Shown here one piece after another: positions 4,874 through 6,892 of a stretch of 6,892 bases of DNA (the first letter of the stretch is position 1; each line of letters opens with the position of its first letter). A program made the translations under genes and the position numbers. Where the stretch lies: contig CALDLG010000173.1 of the NCBI GenBank assembly GCA_937910785.1, positions 1-6,892 on the forward strand, given 5' to 3'. The stretch comes from an uncultured Lachnospiraceae bacterium. GTDB lineage: Bacteria; Bacillota; Clostridia; Lachnospirales; Lachnospiraceae. Below the pieces are notes generated by a model. It ran no database searches. It was given only the letters and a program-made list of their open reading frames with translations, and was not told the origin of the DNA.

Positions 4874-6178
4874 ATGGAAAAGAAAAAGAGAACGATGAAA
4901 AAACAGTTATTTCAAACGGACTTAAACCAGCTTTTTACCTTTATCGATAACAGTCCGACGGCATATCACGCAGCTGCCAATCTGGGTCAGATGCTTGCCG
5001 GAGAAGGATTCCTGTGTCTGGAGGAACGGGAAAAATGGGAGTTACAGCCGGGTGGTAAATATTATGTTAACCGAAACGGCTCCGCGGTTATCGCCTTTGT
5101 GATACCGGAAGGAGAGGCGAAGGGATTCCATATGTCGGCGGCCCACAGCGATTCGCCCTGCTTTAAGGTGAAGGAATCGGCGGAAATTGTTGCGGATGAT
5201 TCCTATTTGAAACTGAACGTGGAGAAGTACGGCGGCATGATTCTTTCCACCTGGCTTGACAGACCGCTGTCGATTGCGGGAAGACTTGCTTTCCGGGGCA
5301 GCCGGGGGATAGAGAGCCATCTGGTGAATCTTAACCGGGATGCGGCGATTATACCGAATGTTGCCATTCATATGAACAGAGACATGAACAAGGGCGTTGA
5401 ATATAATCCACAGACGGATATGGAGCCTCTGATCGGGAGCGTGGGTGGGAAGGGTATCTGGCTGCGGGAACTGGCAGAACAGGCAGGTATGGCGGATTAT
5501 GAAATTCTGGGAGCGGATCTTTTTCTGTATAACCGGGATAAATGTCGTACGATTGGTGTCGATGATACCTTTATTGCGGGACCGAGGCTGGATGATCTGG
5601 AATGTGCTTTTGCAGGGATGACGGCGCTGATGAAAGAAAAACCGAAGGAATATATCAATGTATGTGCTGTTTTTGACAATGAAGAGGTCGGAAGCGGAAC
5701 GAAGCAGGGAGCGGATTCTACTTTTTTACGGGATGTGTTGGAAAGAATCTGCGGCAGGCTTGGTATCGATAAGGAAACATATCATTGTATGCTTGCGGAG
5801 AGTTTTCTGATTTCAGCGGACAATGCGCATGCGATGCATCCGAATCATCCGGAAAAGGCGGATGTGACAAATCGGCCGGTCTTAAATAACGGAATTGTAA
5901 TCAAGCATCATGGAAGCCAGAAATATGCGACGGACGCTATGTCTGCGGCTGTCATGAAAGACATCTGCCTCCGGGCCGGCGTGCCGTTTCAGGCATACGC
6001 CAACCGTTCGGACATTGCAGGAGGGAGCACGCTTGGAAATATCTCCACTGCTCAGGTATCGGTAAGCACGGTCGATATCGGTCTGGCACAGCTTGCCATG
6101 CATTCGGCCTTTGAAACGGCCGGCGCAGAGGATATCGGTTATCTGATACAGGCCCTGCGGACTTTTTACCGAGATTAA
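4874..6178 (+). CDS. apeB: M18-family metallo-aminopeptidase
   Basis: This cytosolic enzyme should remove N-terminal amino acids from peptides with a two-metal (zinc/cobalt) centre; family members often prefer acidic or neutral residues. It has 434 residues, close to the roughly 430 of bacterial ApeB. Metal and catalytic residues are all visible: H91 in AAHSDSPCFKVK, bridging D240 in GPRLDDL, catalytic E270 and ligand E271 in FDNEEVGSG, D316 in SADNAHAMHP, and H410 in LAMHSAFE. Other family blocks present are NSPTAYHAAANL (26-37), YGGMILSTWLDRPLSIAG (119-136), PNVAIHMNRDMNKG (161-174), HHGSQKYATD (345-354) and RSDIAGGSTLG (378-388). The usual dimerisation/lid region lies between about 100 and 230. 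The basic first seven residues may be absent if translation begins at ATG 4895 (MKKQLFQTDL). The gene lies 21 bases after the MATE gene, so the two are probably co-transcribed, though no functional link is evident. Its stop codon overlaps the stop of the convergent AraC gene. Confidence 0.93.
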   Translation: MEKKKRTMKKQLFQTDLNQLFTFIDNSPTAYHAAANLGQMLAGEGFLCLEEREKWELQPGGKYYVNRNGSAVIAFVIPEGEAKGFHMSAAHSDSPCFKVKESAEIVADDSYLKLNVEKYGGMILSTWLDRPLSIAGRLAFRGSRGIESHLVNLNRDAAIIPNVAIHMNRDMNKGVEYNPQTDMEPLIGSVGGKGIWLRELAEQAGMADYEILGADLFLYNRDKCRTIGVDDTFIAGPRLDDLECAFAGMTALMKEKPKEYINVCAVFDNEEVGSGTKQGADSTFLRDVLERICGRLGIDKETYHCMLAESFLISADNAHAMHPNHPEKADVTNRPVLNNGIVIKHHGSQKYATDAMSAAVMKDICLRAGVPFQAYANRSDIAGGSTLGNISTAQVSVSTVDIGLAQLAMHSAFETAGAEDIGYLIQALRTFYRD

Positions 6179-6892
6179 AAAAGCGGAATTGCAAAGGGGT
6201 CCATCTCCACGACGGAAGAAGATTTGGCAACCCGTTCTCTGTATTCTGTCGGGGTACAGTTCAGATACCGTTTAAACAGCTTATTAAAGTAGCTGATGCT
6301 GTTAAAGCCGACAGAAAGCGCAAGATCCGCTATGGAGTGCTTGCTTTCGCGGTCATCGAGAATCTGCTTGCTTGCTTCAAAAATGCGGTATTTCATCAGA
6401 TATTCAAAAGGCGTCATCTGAATCGTTGATTTGAAGCAGCGGCAGCATTCGCTTTTGCTGACGGAAATGCTGTCCGCAATATCCTCCAGCGAAATCGCTT
6501 CGGCATGATGCAGGCGTATATAAAGCATGGCCTGCTTCACCCGCTGTTCATTCATGGAAATATTGGGGGTGGCCGGAATATTTACCTGAAGAAGTCTGTT
6601 TAACAGGGCGGCCCAAAACTGACACAAATAGCCCTTCGTAACCATCTCATAGCCGAAATTCTTCGTCAGATTGACGGATAAAACGTTATTCAAAATGTTG
6701 AGCATTGTTTTATGCCACGCATTCTGTTCTTCCATTACCATCGTTTTCAAAACGGAAAAACTCTGCATCGGATGCAGAAAGTTCGTCCGCAGATAAGAGC
6801 TTGTATAGCCAAACAGAAAATCCGGATGGAATACGAGCGAATAATAGGAACACTTCTTGTCTTCTACACTGTGAATCGAGTGCATGACATTC
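6175..6892 (-). CDS. AraC-family transcriptional regulator, N-terminus cut off by the window
   Basis: This is a DNA-binding regulator on the minus strand. The frame is open through the right edge. The ATG at 6883-6885 is preceded by in-frame codons (N, V), and the visible start MHSIHSV...YYSLVFHPDFLFG looks like the second half of a cupin-type sensing domain, so some 40-60 residues are probably missing. The linker region (about 40-105) is helical. The C-terminal AraC domain starts near 112 (NEQRVKQAMLYIRLHH), with the first helix-turn-helix at about 131-152 (ISLEDIADSISVSKSECCRCFK) and the second at about 184-205 (SIADLALSVGFNSISYFNKLFK), ending with the typical TPTEYRER (211-218). Such proteins usually sense a sugar or other small molecule and control a neighbouring operon, often divergently. 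Its target may therefore lie beyond the right edge; the convergent aminopeptidase is not an obvious target. The last 18 residues form a short extra tail. The stop codon (6175-6177) overlaps that of the aminopeptidase, with no terminator between the two. Confidence 0.9.
   Translation of the reverse strand, partial: NVMHSIHSVEDKKCSYYSLVFHPDFLFGYTSSYLRTNFLHPMQSFSVLKTMVMEEQNAWHKTMLNILNNVLSVNLTKNFGYEMVTKGYLCQFWAALLNRLLQVNIPATPNISMNEQRVKQAMLYIRLHHAEAISLEDIADSISVSKSECCRCFKSTIQMTPFEYLMKYRIFEASKQILDDRESKHSIADLALSVGFNSISYFNKLFKRYLNCTPTEYRERVAKSSSVVEMDPFAIPLF

Overview
The window looks like chromosomal DNA from an anaerobic Firmicute, most likely a Clostridia/Lachnospiraceae gut commensal. This rests on moderate GC content, strong AGGAG-type ribosome binding sites, tightly overlapping operon genes, an SCP2-domain protein of the type common in that family, and clostridial-style MATE and M18 proteins. 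The assignment is an inference from gene style, not a database match.

Layout, left to right. (1) The 3' part of an SCP2-fold lipid-binding protein gene runs off the left edge and ends at 334. (2) A 380-base stretch without a convincing protein gene (335-714) has a sigma-A-like promoter (343-371), a highly foldable RNA closed by a long-range helix between 378-393 and 550-564, and a strong intrinsic terminator (603-630). I read it as a structured noncoding RNA gene, or less likely as a regulatory leader for the next operon. (3) Three genes joined by 4-base ATGA overlaps (715-3229) encode an ABC-2-type exporter: one ATPase and two different membrane subunits of the COG4586/COG4587/COG3694 type, substrate unknown. 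(4) A 273-base gap holds a striking 179-base palindrome (3269-3447) whose outer arms pair over 43 consecutive positions. It has no U-tract on either strand, so it looks like a repetitive palindromic element rather than a terminator. (5) A MATE-family multidrug/cation antiporter (3503-4852) is followed 21 bases later by an M18 metallo-aminopeptidase (apeB-like, 4874-6178), probably co-transcribed. (6) An AraC-family regulator on the minus strand runs off the right edge and converges on the aminopeptidase, with the two stop codons overlapping.

Working together: the ATPase would energise the two permeases as one membrane complex. The MATE protein is an independent secondary exporter, and the aminopeptidase is a cytosolic enzyme with no obvious functional tie to it. 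No CRISPR array, tRNA, rRNA, transposase or phage gene is seen. The most interesting parts are the structured RNA at 378-631 and the large palindrome at 3269-3447.
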